Below are positions 44,722-53,094 of a DNA stretch of 64,000 nucleotides, one piece after another. A model generated the notes under the pieces. The model ran no database searches, was not told the DNA's origin, and saw only the letters and a list, made by a program, of their open reading frames with translations. Position numbers and translations under genes: made by a program. Location: positions 620,001 to 684,000 of the forward strand of contig CBDFLL010000005.1 in the NCBI GenBank assembly GCA_965249205.1, read 5' to 3'. This stretch comes from JAQBVV01 sp965249205 (GTDB taxonomy: Bacteria > Acidobacteriota > Vicinamibacteria > Vicinamibacterales > UBA2999). The number at the start of each line of letters is the position of its first letter. The stretch's first letter is position 1.

Positions 44722-45609
44722 GTGGCGCGCGTATACACCCATCGGCGAGACGTTCGTGCGACAGTGCGCGTCGTCGCGTTCACGCTGGTCGGGATCCTGG
44801 CCGCCTCGGCCCTCCCTGCGCAGGAGACGCAACCACCATCCATCCTCGTCGCGCGGCAACTTGCCGCGCTTGAAGGCATTGCGATCGGCGACGAGGTGGA
44901 ATTGACGAGCGGCGAACCCGGCGCCGATGCACGCCGTTTCCGCGTGGCTGGCACATATGAGCCGACCCCGGATCCCATGCGGCTTGGCGTCATGTCCCGT
45001 GGCGTGCGCATGCACCTGACCGACCTGCTGGCGCTCACGCGCGACGCCAACACTCCAGCCGGGACCGAGCACGTCGAGGGTATCAGCATCGCACTGCAGG
45101 ATCCGGAGGACATAGCGGCATTTGTCGACGACGTCAATTCCCGTGTGGTCGGCGCGTTTGCGCTCTACCCCGGTCAGGCGGCGGGGGCGGGCAATACCTT
45201 TGTCGTGCTCGAGCGCTTCCACATGGCGATCGCGACCGTCACGATCGTCGCAGCCACTGTTTTTCTGCTCGCGCTCACCGTCATGCTCGTGGACGAGCGG
45301 CGAGCCACCGTGGGTGTGCTTCGCCTCATCGGCTTTCCGGCGCGACGCATTCTCGTTCAGGTCCTCATCGAGGGTGTGCTGCTCGCCGGTGCCGGCGCAC
45401 TCTTCGGCCTGGCGCTGGCGGTGGCATCGGAGAGTCTCATTAACCGATTTTTTCAGTGGCGATATGACACCGCGCTCGTTTTCGTGCACGTCACACCCGC
45501 CGTGGCGATGACATGTGTCGCGATCGCCGTACCTCTTGGCGCCGTGGCCACAGCGGTGGCGTCCTGGGCGCTGTTAAGAAGCGGTGGATTGAGGCTCGCC
45601 AAACGATGA
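44722..45609 (+). CDS. ABC transporter permease, FtsX/MacB type (Att-like operon, gene 1)
   Basis: This protein of about 295 residues has a signal-like first span (VVAFTLVGILAASALPAQE), a periplasmic domain with a MacB-like core (GIAIGDEVELTSGEPGADAR), and three C-terminal spans (MAIATVTIVAATVFLLALTV, VLIEGVLLAGAGALFGLALA, AMTCVAIAVPLGAVATAVAS). The FtsX signature ERRATVGVLRLIGFPARRI is present. The GTG at 44722 follows a TATAAT box, so the upstream open frame to 44605 is not used. It overlaps the next permease gene by 4 nt. Confidence 0.8.
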   Translation: MARVYTHRRDVRATVRVVAFTLVGILAASALPAQETQPPSILVARQLAALEGIAIGDEVELTSGEPGADARRFRVAGTYEPTPDPMRLGVMSRGVRMHLTDLLALTRDANTPAGTEHVEGISIALQDPEDIAAFVDDVNSRVVGAFALYPGQAAGAGNTFVVLERFHMAIATVTIVAATVFLLALTVMLVDERRATVGVLRLIGFPARRILVQVLIEGVLLAGAGALFGLALAVASESLINRFFQWRYDTALVFVHVTPAVAMTCVAIAVPLGAVATAVASWALLRSGGLRLAKR

Positions 45610-46790
45610 ACGCACTGGCATGTGCCTGGCGCAGCCTTGTGCGACAGCCTGCGCGTACTGGCCTCGGCGTCATCGGCGTCGCGGCGGTAGGGGCGCTGCT
45701 CTTTGACATGCTGTTGCTGTCGGAGGGCCTCATCATCTCGACGAGGAACATGCTGGACAGCATGCCTTTCGACATTCGAGTCACCTCCACTGACCAGATG
45801 CCGGGCCGAGGCCCAGATATCGTTGATGGTCCTGCTGCCGCGGCGCGTGTGGCCGCGCTTTCTTCCGTGAGTTCGGTCGTCACACTTCGGCGGGAGGACG
45901 CCCGCCTCAACCGTGGGGACAGTCGACCGGCCTTCGGCTCTGTCGTCGGCGTTGGCGGCGGTTCCGGACGTCCGTGGACGCTCTTACGGGGAAGGGATTT
46001 CACCGACGATCAGGAGATCGTGATCAACGAATTCGCCGCGCAGCTGATCGACGCCGAACCAGGCGCGTCAGTCACCGTTCGCACCAACTGCGCGGACGGC
46101 GCGACCGCGCCGCCGCCGATGAATTTTCGGGTCACCGGCATCGCCGCGTTTACGTTCGACGTCCTGGGCGAATCTGGCGCCGGCATGACCGACACCAGCC
46201 TTGCAGACGCCTGCGGGACGCCGGGCGCGATTCCGGCGGACTTTCTCATGGTGCGATCCAACGGCGACCCCGCCAGTGCAGCGGCTGAGATCGATGCGCT
46301 GAGCCCCATGCTGTTGGCATCCACCAACGACGAGGCGATGGGGCAACTGCAGCAACGGGGCTTTACGTACTTCCGACAGATCTCGACCGTACTGACGACG
46401 ATCACTGTGTCGTTCGCCCTGTTGCTCATCACCGTGCTCCTCACCGTGTCGGTGAATCAGCGCCTTGGTGAGGTGGCGGCCCTGCGTGCGCTCGGTTTTT
46501 CGCAGGGCCGCGTAGTTCTCGACGTGCTGTGGGAATCCGTGCTGATCGTCGGCATCGGTGGTGTGCTGTCGCTTCCGCTGGGTGTAGTCATGGCGGTCTG
46601 GCTTGACGGCATCCTGAAGCGCATGCCGAGTATTCCGGCCGACCTGCACTTCTTCGTCTTTCAGCCAGAGGCGATCTGGATCCACGGAGCGCTGATGGCA
46701 ATGACGGCCCTCACGGCCGCCATCTACCCAATGCTCATCGTCGCCCGACTCCCCATCGCCACCACCCTGAGGAATGAGGTCGTCGGATGA
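45606..46790 (+). CDS. ABC transporter permease, FtsX/MacB type (Att-like operon, gene 2)
   Basis: This 394-residue protein has one N-terminal span (TGLGVIGVAAVGALLFDMLL), a large periplasmic MacB-PCD-like domain (VVTLRREDARLNRGDSR, INEFAAQLIDAEPGASV) and three C-terminal spans with NQRLGEVAALRALGFSQGRV, the FtsX signature. It probably forms the membrane channel with the preceding protein. ATGA overlaps join it to both neighbours. Confidence 0.9.
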   Translation: MNALACAWRSLVRQPARTGLGVIGVAAVGALLFDMLLLSEGLIISTRNMLDSMPFDIRVTSTDQMPGRGPDIVDGPAAAARVAALSSVSSVVTLRREDARLNRGDSRPAFGSVVGVGGGSGRPWTLLRGRDFTDDQEIVINEFAAQLIDAEPGASVTVRTNCADGATAPPPMNFRVTGIAAFTFDVLGESGAGMTDTSLADACGTPGAIPADFLMVRSNGDPASAAAEIDALSPMLLASTNDEAMGQLQQRGFTYFRQISTVLTTITVSFALLLITVLLTVSVNQRLGEVAALRALGFSQGRVVLDVLWESVLIVGIGGVLSLPLGVVMAVWLDGILKRMPSIPADLHFFVFQPEAIWIHGALMAMTALTAAIYPMLIVARLPIATTLRNEVVG

Positions 46791-47473
46791 GCGACGTGAT
46801 CGTGGACGCCGTGAACGTCGGCCGTGCGTTCGCCATGCCGGCCGGTGCCGTCATTGCGGTGCAGGACATCACGATGTCGATCACCCAGGGTGAGCACACG
46901 GCAATCAGCGGGCCGTCCGGCTGCGGGAAATCCACCCTCCTGCACATGCTCGGCTGCGTGGACACACCATCGTCGGGAACGCTGGTCTTCGACGGCAACG
47001 ATGTGGCGACCCTCGACGACCGGGCGCGGAGTCGGCTTCGTTTGCGGCAGCTTGGCTTCGTGTTTCAGCGTTTTTATCTGCTGCCGATGTTGACAGCCGC
47101 GGAAAATGTGGAACTCCCGCAGGCCGAGGCCGGCGCAGCCAAGAACGAACGGCGTCGCCGCAGTCTTGAGCTGCTTGAGTACGTCGGCCTCGCCCATCGA
47201 GCCGACCATCGCCCGTCGCAGCTGTCGGGCGGCGAGATGCAGCGTGTCGCGATCGCGCGGGCCCTCGCCAACCGCCCGCGTCTGCTGCTTGCCGACGAAC
47301 CCACGGGCGAACTCGACCAGGCGACCAGCGAACAGGTCGCGCTGCTACTCGACCGCGTCAACGCCGATGGCACGGCCCTGGTCATCGTCACGCATGATCC
47401 CGATCTGGCTGGTCGTGCACGGCGCGTCCTGACGATGAAGGATGGCCGGATCGAACAGGAGGTCACGCAATGA
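46787..47473 (+). CDS. ABC transporter ATP-binding protein, LolD/MacB type (Att-like operon, gene 3)
   Basis: This 228-residue ATPase has Walker A (GPSGCGKSTLLHMLG), the Q-loop (FVFQRFYLLPMLT), signature LSGGEMQRVAIARAL, Walker B (LLLADEPTGELD) and switch His (IVTHDPDLAG). It drives the two FtsX-type permeases. It overlaps the genes on both sides by 4 nt. Confidence 0.95.
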   Translation: MSDVIVDAVNVGRAFAMPAGAVIAVQDITMSITQGEHTAISGPSGCGKSTLLHMLGCVDTPSSGTLVFDGNDVATLDDRARSRLRLRQLGFVFQRFYLLPMLTAAENVELPQAEAGAAKNERRRRSLELLEYVGLAHRADHRPSQLSGGEMQRVAIARALANRPRLLLADEPTGELDQATSEQVALLLDRVNADGTALVIVTHDPDLAGRARRVLTMKDGRIEQEVTQ

Positions 47474-48855
47474 TCGGACGACTGGCGATCCGGTCGCTGA
47501 CGGCGCACCCAGTGCGCAGCGCGGTCCTCGCGGCAGGATTCGGTGTCGGCGTGGCGGTCATGGCTATCTTGCTCGGCGTCGCGGAAATCGTGCTCGAGCA
47601 GTCGCGGGCGCCGGCACTCATCGGCGGCGGCGATGTGCTGATCCGCCTGGCGCCAGAAGTGCCCGGGCGGCTCGTGATGTCCGGGGCGCTGCAGAACGAC
47701 TCGCTCCGCACCAGAATCCGATCAGCCTCACCCTCCCACAGAGCCGCGTTGTCTCTGATTCATGACGGGCGTGAGGTGCCCGTCGACGCGCGCGGCGGCA
47801 TCCCCAGCCTCGAACGCGGTGTCGGTGATCCTGAAACGATGGACATCGGCGACTGGCAGGATTCTCAGGAGGACATCGCGTGGACACGCGATACGCCTGA
47901 AAAAGTACTGCGTCATATCGATCGCTTCCATGCCATCCCGGACACACCAACCTGGTCGGAGTCGTGGGCGGAGTGGCTGTATTTCAACGGCCGAGCGGGC
48001 GATACGCGCTTCTATTTGACCTTTCTTGTCGGACCGGCAACCGACGACGGGCGCCGGTCCGCTGGCGTCCGACTGCAACTCAATCGCGGCGGTCAGCTTG
48101 AGACGTTCTCCGAGAGCCACACCATCACGGACGCCGAGGCGCTGCTGGCTCCGGATCTCACGCTTGGCGCCAGCTTCGTCAGGCTCGTGGGCATGCAGTA
48201 CCGCGTGCATCTTGACCTGCCGGGCGAGGGAGAGGAGCGGGTGCGAGGCGATTTAACGATCGACGCCTCGGCTGGGCGCCTCGTGCCGCCGATCGAGATT
48301 ACCGGTGCCCGCGGCTGGCTCTCCGGATACGTGGTACCCGTCATGTCCGGACGGCTCGACGGTGTGCTCGATGTTGGTGGAGACTCGATCTCCTTCGCCG
48401 GCGGCTCCGGGTACCACGATCACAACTGGGGCTTCTGGCAAGGTGTGTCGTGGCAGTGGGGACAGGTACAGCATGACGACCTGTCCATCTTGTTCGGTCG
48501 CGTGTTTCCCCCCAGCGAGGCGGCCGATCCCGATCGTGTTCCGGGATTTGTCGGCGTGCTGGGCCCGGATGGACCACTCACCTACACCGACAACGTCACG
48601 ATCACTGAAACCAACGATGCGCGCGGGCAACCACAGTCGCTGGTCGTAACGGCCAGCAGGGGTCTTGACGTCGAGATTGAGATAGCCTTCGACGTCGAGT
48701 CGGCGATCACCACTGAGGCCGGCGGCTCTCGGCTGCTGGCCGACAGCCTGGACTTCTTTCAGCTCAACGGCACCTACTCCGTCACCGGTCATATCGGCGA
48801 TGAGACGCTCGCGTTCACGGCGCCCGGCAGCGCCGAAACCTTCAGAGGCCGCTGA
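47470..48855 (+). CDS. AttH-like lipocalin/CrtC-fold protein with FtsX-like N-terminal anchor
   Basis: This 461-residue protein has an N-terminal span (AVLAAGFGVGVAVMAILLGV) in a segment resembling a permease start (MIGRLAIRSLTAHPVRSAVL). A large exported domain follows with SWAEWLYFNGRAGDTRFYLT and SGYHDHNWGFWQ. This pattern belongs to AttH and carotenoid 1,2-hydratase (Svf1/CrtC) proteins. With the ATPase and two permeases it makes an AttEFGH-type set, thought to export or modify a hydrophobic molecule. The anchor appears to be a remnant of a permease fused to AttH, which is unusual. Confidence 0.8.
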   Translation: MIGRLAIRSLTAHPVRSAVLAAGFGVGVAVMAILLGVAEIVLEQSRAPALIGGGDVLIRLAPEVPGRLVMSGALQNDSLRTRIRSASPSHRAALSLIHDGREVPVDARGGIPSLERGVGDPETMDIGDWQDSQEDIAWTRDTPEKVLRHIDRFHAIPDTPTWSESWAEWLYFNGRAGDTRFYLTFLVGPATDDGRRSAGVRLQLNRGGQLETFSESHTITDAEALLAPDLTLGASFVRLVGMQYRVHLDLPGEGEERVRGDLTIDASAGRLVPPIEITGARGWLSGYVVPVMSGRLDGVLDVGGDSISFAGGSGYHDHNWGFWQGVSWQWGQVQHDDLSILFGRVFPPSEAADPDRVPGFVGVLGPDGPLTYTDNVTITETNDARGQPQSLVVTASRGLDVEIEIAFDVESAITTEAGGSRLLADSLDFFQLNGTYSVTGHIGDETLAFTAPGSAETFRGR

Positions 48856-49165
48856 GCGCCAGAGCCCGGCGCGCGGCAATCTGCGCGCGACGTCGCCTGA
48901 CGCGCAGCGATTGCAGCGTCTGCTCCAACGGCAGGCGCACCTGGATCGTCTCTGCAGCCGAACGGCGTCTCCCGATTTCGGCGCGGAAGCACTCGAAGCA
49001 GAGGGTGCGCGGACGTTCCGCCAGCGGATCGGCCTGAGCGGGTCGGAACCCGTAGCGTGCCTCACGCGCCTGGCATCCAGTGCACAGCGGGCGCGTCGGT
49101 GGAGCCGGTGTCCGGGGACAAGGGGGACTGGTCCAAGTCTGGTCGAGTGCGAGTTGTGCTGCCAT
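48842..49165 (-). CDS. Small zinc-ribbon-like hypothetical protein
   Basis: This 107-residue protein has two Cys pairs (PLCTGCQAREARYGFRP and RTLCFECFRAEIGRRR) that probably bind one zinc ion, followed by an Arg-rich C-terminal helix. Similar small proteins occur in related genomes, by recall. The function is unknown. Its 3' end overlaps the 3' end of the AttH-like gene by 14 nt on the opposite strand. Confidence 0.6.
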   Translation of the reverse strand: MAAQLALDQTWTSPPCPRTPAPPTRPLCTGCQAREARYGFRPAQADPLAERPRTLCFECFRAEIGRRRSAAETIQVRLPLEQTLQSLRVRRRRAQIAARRALALSGL

Positions 49166-49239
49166 GCGGCCTCCTGCGTGTGGGCGAAGTCGTTGCCCTA
49201 CGTCAGTCTAAAAAGGCCCTGTGACAGACTAGGTCACTG

Positions 49240-50234
49240 ATGGCGCCACCCGCAGATATCGACGCGCTGTTCCAGCTTCCCCTTGCCGAGTACACCGCCG
49301 CCAGAAACGCGCTGGCCGCGTCGTTGAAAGCAGCCGGAAACACCGCGGACGCGGCGGCCGTCAAGGCACTACCCAAGCCGTCGCTGTCCGCCTGGACGGT
49401 AAATCAGCTCTGCTGGCAACACCGTGTGGCATTCAACCAACTCATGGCCGCCGGAACACAACTCAGGAAGGCCCACGCGTCGAAACTCGCTGGGGGAAAA
49501 GGCGACCTGCATGCGGCCAGTAAAGCACACGCCGCGGCGCTCGCGGAACTCGCCACTCGGGCCGCCTCCGTGCTCCGCGACGGTGGGCACACCCCGACGC
49601 CCGCGCTGACGCACCGCATCGCCACGACGCTGGAGGCGCTCGCCTCGCTCGCGCGCCATTCCCGCGGCCCCGACGGGCGCCTCACGCGGGACATCGACCC
49701 GTCCGGATTCGAGGCGCTGGCGCTACTCGTGCCGCGCCAGCGCAGCGATACTCGCGGGACCGGACAAAGCCGGGTGATCCCTTTTCGCCAACGGGCTGGG
49801 AGGAGCCACCCGAAAAAAGGGGGCCCGGTAGGAACGCGCAGGGAGCACGAGGCGACCCGCAATGCGCGGCGCAAGGCCGCGGCGACGAAATTGCGCGACG
49901 CCGAGCACGCGGTGCGCGAGGCGCGTAAGGCGGCCGCACGAGCTGAGGCTGCGCTCCGGACCGCAGCCACGCACGTCAGGGTCGCCGAGAAGGCGAAGGC
50001 CGCGCTGGAAAAGCAGTTCGAGAAGGTCGCCGCTCGTGCCGACGCAGCGCGGCAGGACGCCCGCCGGATCGCGGTCGCGGCTGAGGAGCGGCGCAGGCCG
50101 TCGCCGACGCAGAGCGCGCACAGGCCGAGGCGCGACGACCGAGAATACCGCCTTGTATTCGACGGAGGAGCAACGCAGGCCCCGAGGATGCATCGCTCGT
50201 CGAATGTCGCCGGACTTCCACCACGGGCTGCTAG
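49240..50234 (+). pseudogene. Conserved hypothetical protein with coiled-coil tail, frameshifted and truncated by repeat F
   Basis: The N-terminal domain (PPADIDALFQLPLAEYTAARN, ALPKPSLSAWTVNQLCW, LAGGKGDLHAASKAH) matches an uncharacterised family that I recall mainly from Acidobacteriota. From about residue 205 the protein is an Arg/Ala/Glu coiled coil. A single missing base near 50,090 shifts the frame. The repaired frame continues RAQAVADAERAQAEARR and then enters repeat element F, ending at a TAG (50232 to 50234). Without repair the frame runs to 50400 across the convergent ubiX gene, which is implausible. Confidence 0.65.
50128..50234. repeat. CTAG-ended palindromic repeat element, copy F (left end missing)
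   Basis: This piece starts within the common core (GGCGCGACGACCGAG, then GACGGAGGAGCAACGC) and ends at CTAG (50231 to 50234). No matching left arm is visible: the left part merges into the coiled-coil gene. The terminal CTAG carries stop codons for both the plus-strand gene and the minus-strand ubiX gene. Confidence 0.75.
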
Positions 50235-50824
50235 TCCTCTGAGACGAACGCGCCCCGCCCTACACCCATCTCGCCTGACCATCGCTCCATACCTGGCACC
50301 TCAACCCCGAACTGGTCGAGCATCCGCGCCACAGTGTGATCGACGATGTCAGCGATGGAACCGGGATTGGTGTAGAACGCCGGCATGGGCGGCAGGATGA
50401 CCGCCCCCATCCGCGACAGCTTCAGCATGTTCTCCAAATGAATATCGCTGAGGGGCGCCTCTCGAACGCCGAGCACGAGCCTCCGACGCTCCTTGAGCAC
50501 GACGTCCGCCGCGCGATGAATCAGGCTGTCACCATAGCCGTGCGCGATCGCGCCCAGCGTCTTCGCGCTGCAGGGCACGACGACCATGCCCGCTGTCTGG
50601 AACGAGCCGCTTGAAATGGCTGCTCCCATATCGCCCGGCGCGTACACCGTGTGGGCGATGGACTCCACCTGCTCGCGCGAGTACGACGTTTCGTGAGCCA
50701 GCGTGCGGGCGCCCCATCGGCTGAGTACCACGTGCGTCTCGACGCCTGCCTCTCGTAAACGCTCAAGCAGACGCACACCGTAAATCACCCCTGTCGCGCC
50801 GGTGATGCCCACAATCAGCTTCAT
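50231..50824 (-). CDS. ubiX: Flavin prenyltransferase UbiX
   Basis: This 197-residue protein starts MKLIVGITGATGVIYGVRLL (the Rossmann-like FMN loop) and contains VVLSRWGARTL, VVPCSAKTLGAIAHGYGDSL and LSDIHLENMLKLSRMGAVILPP. UbiX makes prenylated FMN, the cofactor of UbiD decarboxylases. No ubiD is in the window. The TAG stop is part of the CTAG that ends repeat element F, so the last residues (VGRGAFVSED) lie right at the element boundary. Confidence 0.95.
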   Translation of the reverse strand: MKLIVGITGATGVIYGVRLLERLREAGVETHVVLSRWGARTLAHETSYSREQVESIAHTVYAPGDMGAAISSGSFQTAGMVVVPCSAKTLGAIAHGYGDSLIHRAADVVLKERRRLVLGVREAPLSDIHLENMLKLSRMGAVILPPMPAFYTNPGSIADIVDHTVARMLDQFGVEVPGMERWSGEMGVGRGAFVSED

Positions 50825-50980
50825 ATCCTCTTACTCCCGTCAACAGCACGGCATCACGCCCGCTCGCATCGCGGCTACTCCCACACCGGACACCGCTACG
50901 AGCAGCCTCGAGATCGCCCTCTCAAATTCGGCGCTGGGCCAAGTGGGAGCTGCAAGTTTGTACAGGCTATCATCGAGGAA

Positions 50981-51832
50981 GTGTTCAAACGCCAGACAAC
51001 CGGATCGGTCATCTGCACGTCGTGCGGAGTGCTGGTCGGGGTCAATGACCTCCAGTGCTACAACTGCAATCGTCGCAACCCGGGACTCTGGGGCTTTGCG
51101 CCGCTCCTGAGATCGCTCGGCGGTGACATGGGGTTTGTGCCCTTCGTCATGGGCGGGTGCATCATCGTCTTCGCGCTCACTCTCCTTGCATCCGGGGGAG
51201 ACATCGGCATGGGCGGGCTCTTCACGCTCTTCTCGCCAAGCCGGCAAAGCCTGTTCTTGTTTGGCGCCAGCGGCGCCATCCCGGTGTTTGCGGCCGACCG
51301 ATGGTGGACGGTGCTCAGCGCAAGCTGGCTACACGGCGGCGCGCTGCACATCCTTTTCAACATGATGTGGATCCGGCAACTCGCGCCACCCACGGCGGCG
51401 ATGTACGGCCCCGGCCGGATGGTCATCATCTATACGGCCGCAGGCGTCGCGGGGTTCGCGCTCAGTTCGTTTGCCGGCGCCTACCTGCCAGGTTTCCTGT
51501 TTCTGCGCGGCGGTCAGTTCACCGTCGGCGCGTCTGCCTCGATTTTCGGACTGCTCGGTGCCCTCGTCTATTACGGTCGCCGCAGCGGCAGCAGTGCAGT
51601 GGGGAGCCAGGCGCTCAGCTACGCGCTGATGCTAGGTTTTTTCGGATTCATCATGCCGGGCGTGGACAACTACGCCCACGCCGGCGGCTTCGGTGGCGGT
51701 TACCTGGCGGCGCGGCTCCTCGATCCGCTCATGCCTGAACGGATCGACCACATAGTCATCGCCGTGGCGTGCCTCGCGGCTTCCGTGCTCGCCGTCGTCG
51801 CCTCTGTGCTGCACGGGTTCCAGTTTTTCTAG
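50981..51832 (+). CDS. Rhomboid-family intramembrane serine protease
   Basis: This 283-residue protein starts with a zinc-ribbon-like module (VICTSCGVLVGVNDLQCYNC) and then has six or seven spans. The catalytic Ser lies in FTVGASASIFGLLGALV and the catalytic His in YAHAGGFGGGYLAARLL; HGGALHILFNMMW is the conserved loop. It cleaves membrane proteins within the bilayer. The GTG start lies 7 nt after a TATCAT box, although a GAGGAA could also act as a ribosome binding site. Confidence 0.9.
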   Translation: MFKRQTTGSVICTSCGVLVGVNDLQCYNCNRRNPGLWGFAPLLRSLGGDMGFVPFVMGGCIIVFALTLLASGGDIGMGGLFTLFSPSRQSLFLFGASGAIPVFAADRWWTVLSASWLHGGALHILFNMMWIRQLAPPTAAMYGPGRMVIIYTAAGVAGFALSSFAGAYLPGFLFLRGGQFTVGASASIFGLLGALVYYGRRSGSSAVGSQALSYALMLGFFGFIMPGVDNYAHAGGFGGGYLAARLLDPLMPERIDHIVIAVACLAASVLAVVASVLHGFQFF

Positions 51833-51840
51833 GCCGCCAG

Positions 51841-52938
51841 GTGTCTGTTGATCCGGTCTGGGCCGAGTACTACCGCGACGAGATGGACGCCGCGTGGCTG
51901 TACCGCGTGCTGGCCAGCTCCGAACGGGACTCCGCGCGGCGCGCGATCTTCGAGCGGCTCGCGGCCGTGGAAGACGCGCACGTGGAGCGGTGGCGAGTCC
52001 TGTTCACGGCTCAGGACAGCGAACTGCCGTCTCACACGCCCTCGATGCAGACACGCGCGCTTGCCTGGGCTGGCCGCGCGTTCGGCTCCTCCACGGTGCT
52101 CCCGATCATCGTCCGCCAGGAGACACGCGAGGTCGGATCGTATCTGCGACTGGCGCGACGTTCACAACAGCCGACGACACAGGCCGCCGCGATGGCTATC
52201 GCGACCGAGTCGGCACAACATGCCCAGCACCTGTCGGAGTCGATGGGCCGCAAAGGCGAACCGTGGCACGCCACCACCGGCTCGGGTTATCTGCGCAGCG
52301 TCGTCTATGGATTCAACGATGGGCTGACCGCCAACTTTGGCCTGGTGGCCGGCGTGGTCGGTGCCAATGTCGCCCCCCACTTAGTGATAGTGACGGGACT
52401 GGCTGGCACGCTGGCGGATGCGTTGTCGATGGGCGCGAGCGGGTACCTCGCCGCGAAGAGCGAGGCCGAGGTGGCGGCGCGACAGATCGCGGTCGAGAAG
52501 GAGGAAATCCGGCTGATGCCGGACCTCGAGGAGCAGGAACTGGCCATCATTCTGGAGATGAAGGGCCTTGCACCCCACCGCGCCCGGGAAACGGCGAACG
52601 CCATGATGGCCGACCCGCAGCGAGCCCTCGATACCAAGGTACAGGAAGAACTTGGCATCCAGCCTCCGTCGGTCACGCCACTGGCTGACGGCCTCGTCAC
52701 CGGGACAGCCACTGCGTTCGGCGCGATCATCCCACTGGTACCATTCTTGGTCATGGACATGGGCTCGGCCATCTGGGTCTCCCTCGTTGTCGCCATGCTG
52801 GCCCATTTCGGGGTCGGAGCCGCTCGCAGTGTCTTTACCGGCCGCGGTTTCTGGAGCAGCGGCCGCGACATGTTCCTGGTCGGCTTCGGCGTGGCCGCGG
52901 CCGGCTATCTTATTGGTGGGCTGCTGATGGCGCCATGA
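51841..52938 (+). CDS. VIT1/CCC1-family metal transporter with N-terminal ferritin-like domain
   Basis: This protein of about 365 residues starts with a rubrerythrin-like helical bundle (YYRDEMDAAWLYRVLASSER, AAVEDAHVERW) that could bind iron. A VIT1 domain follows (SVVYGFNDGLTANFGLVAGV, LADALSMGASGYLAAKSE, LVTGTATAFGAIIPLVPFLV). It probably moves iron or manganese across the inner membrane. The GTG at 51841 is 8 bp after the rhomboid stop, so the two genes are likely co-transcribed. Confidence 0.85.
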   Translation: MSVDPVWAEYYRDEMDAAWLYRVLASSERDSARRAIFERLAAVEDAHVERWRVLFTAQDSELPSHTPSMQTRALAWAGRAFGSSTVLPIIVRQETREVGSYLRLARRSQQPTTQAAAMAIATESAQHAQHLSESMGRKGEPWHATTGSGYLRSVVYGFNDGLTANFGLVAGVVGANVAPHLVIVTGLAGTLADALSMGASGYLAAKSEAEVAARQIAVEKEEIRLMPDLEEQELAIILEMKGLAPHRARETANAMMADPQRALDTKVQEELGIQPPSVTPLADGLVTGTATAFGAIIPLVPFLVMDMGSAIWVSLVVAMLAHFGVGAARSVFTGRGFWSSGRDMFLVGFGVAAAGYLIGGLLMAP

Positions 52939-53072
52939 ATCCCGTGCAAGTCACCGCGGGCGAGTATGCTGCGTATACGCCCGCCTGGACGGGAATCGCG
53001 CTCGTGATGCTGACCGGGCCAGCAATGGTCGCCGCTGCCGCGCTGCGAGCCAGGGCGGCGCGGTATTCGTGA
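52935..53072 (+). CDS. Small single-span membrane protein (45 aa)
   Basis: The ATG overlaps the stop of the VIT1-type gene (ATGA) and opens a 45-codon frame ending 22 bp before pheA. It contains one hydrophobic segment (GIALVMLTGPAMVAAAALRA) after a short polar start (MNPVQVTAGEYAAY). Coupled translation and a plausible membrane span support a real microprotein. No family is recognised. Confidence 0.45.
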   Translation: MNPVQVTAGEYAAYTPAWTGIALVMLTGPAMVAAAALRARAARYS

Positions 53073-53094
53073 CGTTCACGCGAAGGGGATCAAA

